The notes below the pieces were generated by a model. It ran no database searches. It was given only the letters and a program-made list of their open reading frames with translations, and had not been told where the DNA came from. 53,901 nucleotides of DNA from Chlorobiaceae bacterium (GTDB taxonomy: Bacteria; Bacteroidota; Chlorobiia; Chlorobiales; Chlorobiaceae): assembly GCA_016927285.1 (NCBI GenBank), contig JAFGMZ010000023.1, forward strand, positions 1 through 53,901, written 5' to 3'. The position numbers and the translations under genes are program-made. The number at the start of each line of letters is the position of its first letter. Position 1 is the first letter of the stretch. Shown piece by piece: positions 53,893-53,901 of the stretch.

Positions 53893-53901
53893 ACGGCTGA
53901 T

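Noticed and set aside
1-53901. CRISPR arrays, tRNA or rRNA genes, prophage, intact insertion sequences
   Set aside because: No regularly spaced direct repeats, no tRNA T-arm pattern with acceptor pairing, no rRNA signature and no transposase or integrase motifs were seen by eye. A tRNAscan/Infernal run would be needed for certainty.

Overview
The window looks like chromosomal DNA of a green sulfur bacterium (Chlorobiales: Chlorobium, Pelodictyon or Prosthecochloris type). The evidence is gene content. There is a plant/cyanobacterial-type phytoene desaturase, a BciB-type 8-vinyl reductase of chlorophyll synthesis, a bacillithiol deacetylase (BshB1), a type III glutamine synthetase, an ArsA-like ATPase, and a dense mix of housekeeping genes on both strands. 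I found no rRNA, tRNA, CRISPR array, phage or intact insertion sequence. The exact species cannot be fixed from the sequence alone.

Layout. 1-1158: 5' part of an Mrp-type antiporter subunit A on the minus strand, running off the left edge. 1.3-4.5 kb: ApbE flavin transferase, glucose-6-phosphate isomerase, and an RsbW-like anti-sigma kinase. 4.7-7.2 kb: ammonium uptake cluster (amtB, P-II protein, small porin) with a perfect hairpin inside it. 7.3-15 kb: acetyltransferase, DAHP synthase, serA, ArsA-like ATPase and MltD transglycosylase. 15.0-15.2 kb: an inverted-repeat, MITE-like relic. 15.4-22.5 kb: truA, then a rightward run of a divergent GH13 protein, a PfkB sugar kinase, a Na+/solute symporter, maf and miaA. 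22.6-25.7 kb: a STAS protein with an AT-hook-like tail and two tandem cyclopropane fatty acid synthases. 25.7-32.6 kb: NamZ-type muramidase, a YdcF-type protein, bciB converging on a NOL/NYC1-like reductase, a UPF0149 protein, a lipoprotein and a glutamine amidotransferase. 32.7-38.7 kb: recD2, aroK-aroB, coaX, a membrane protein and yjbQ. 38.8-41.5 kb: lrp-type regulator followed by glnN. 41.7-47.4 kb: carotenoid desaturase, two small glycosyltransferases, a helical protein, a GT4 glycosyltransferase and a sigma-like protein. 47.4-48.3 kb: the largest gene-poor gap. 48.3-53.9 kb: helical repeat protein, sigma-54 response regulator, dut, bshB1 and a peptide-type ABC binding lipoprotein.

Functional themes. 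Nitrogen: amtB/glnK/porin and lrp-glnN. Aromatic and serine synthesis: DAHP synthase, aroK, aroB, serA. Pigments: bciB, the NOL-like SDR and the desaturase. Envelope: MltD, NamZ, CFA synthases, glycosyltransferases. Low-molecular-weight thiol: bshB1. Partner-switch signalling: RsbW-like kinase and STAS protein, which are not adjacent. Genes often abut or overlap, including three convergent overlaps (apbE/pgi, aroB/coaX, bciB/SDR).

The most interesting item is the tail-to-tail pair at 28.5-30.5 kb. A BciB/HCAR-family ferredoxin-dependent reductase overlaps the 3' end of an SDR whose motifs match plant NOL/NYC1 chlorophyll b reductase. In plants these two families catalyse consecutive steps of the chlorophyll cycle. 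Other notable items are a GH13 protein lacking two invariant catalytic-site residues, a P-II protein with Ser at the position of the uridylylated Tyr51, and the STAS/AT-hook fusion.
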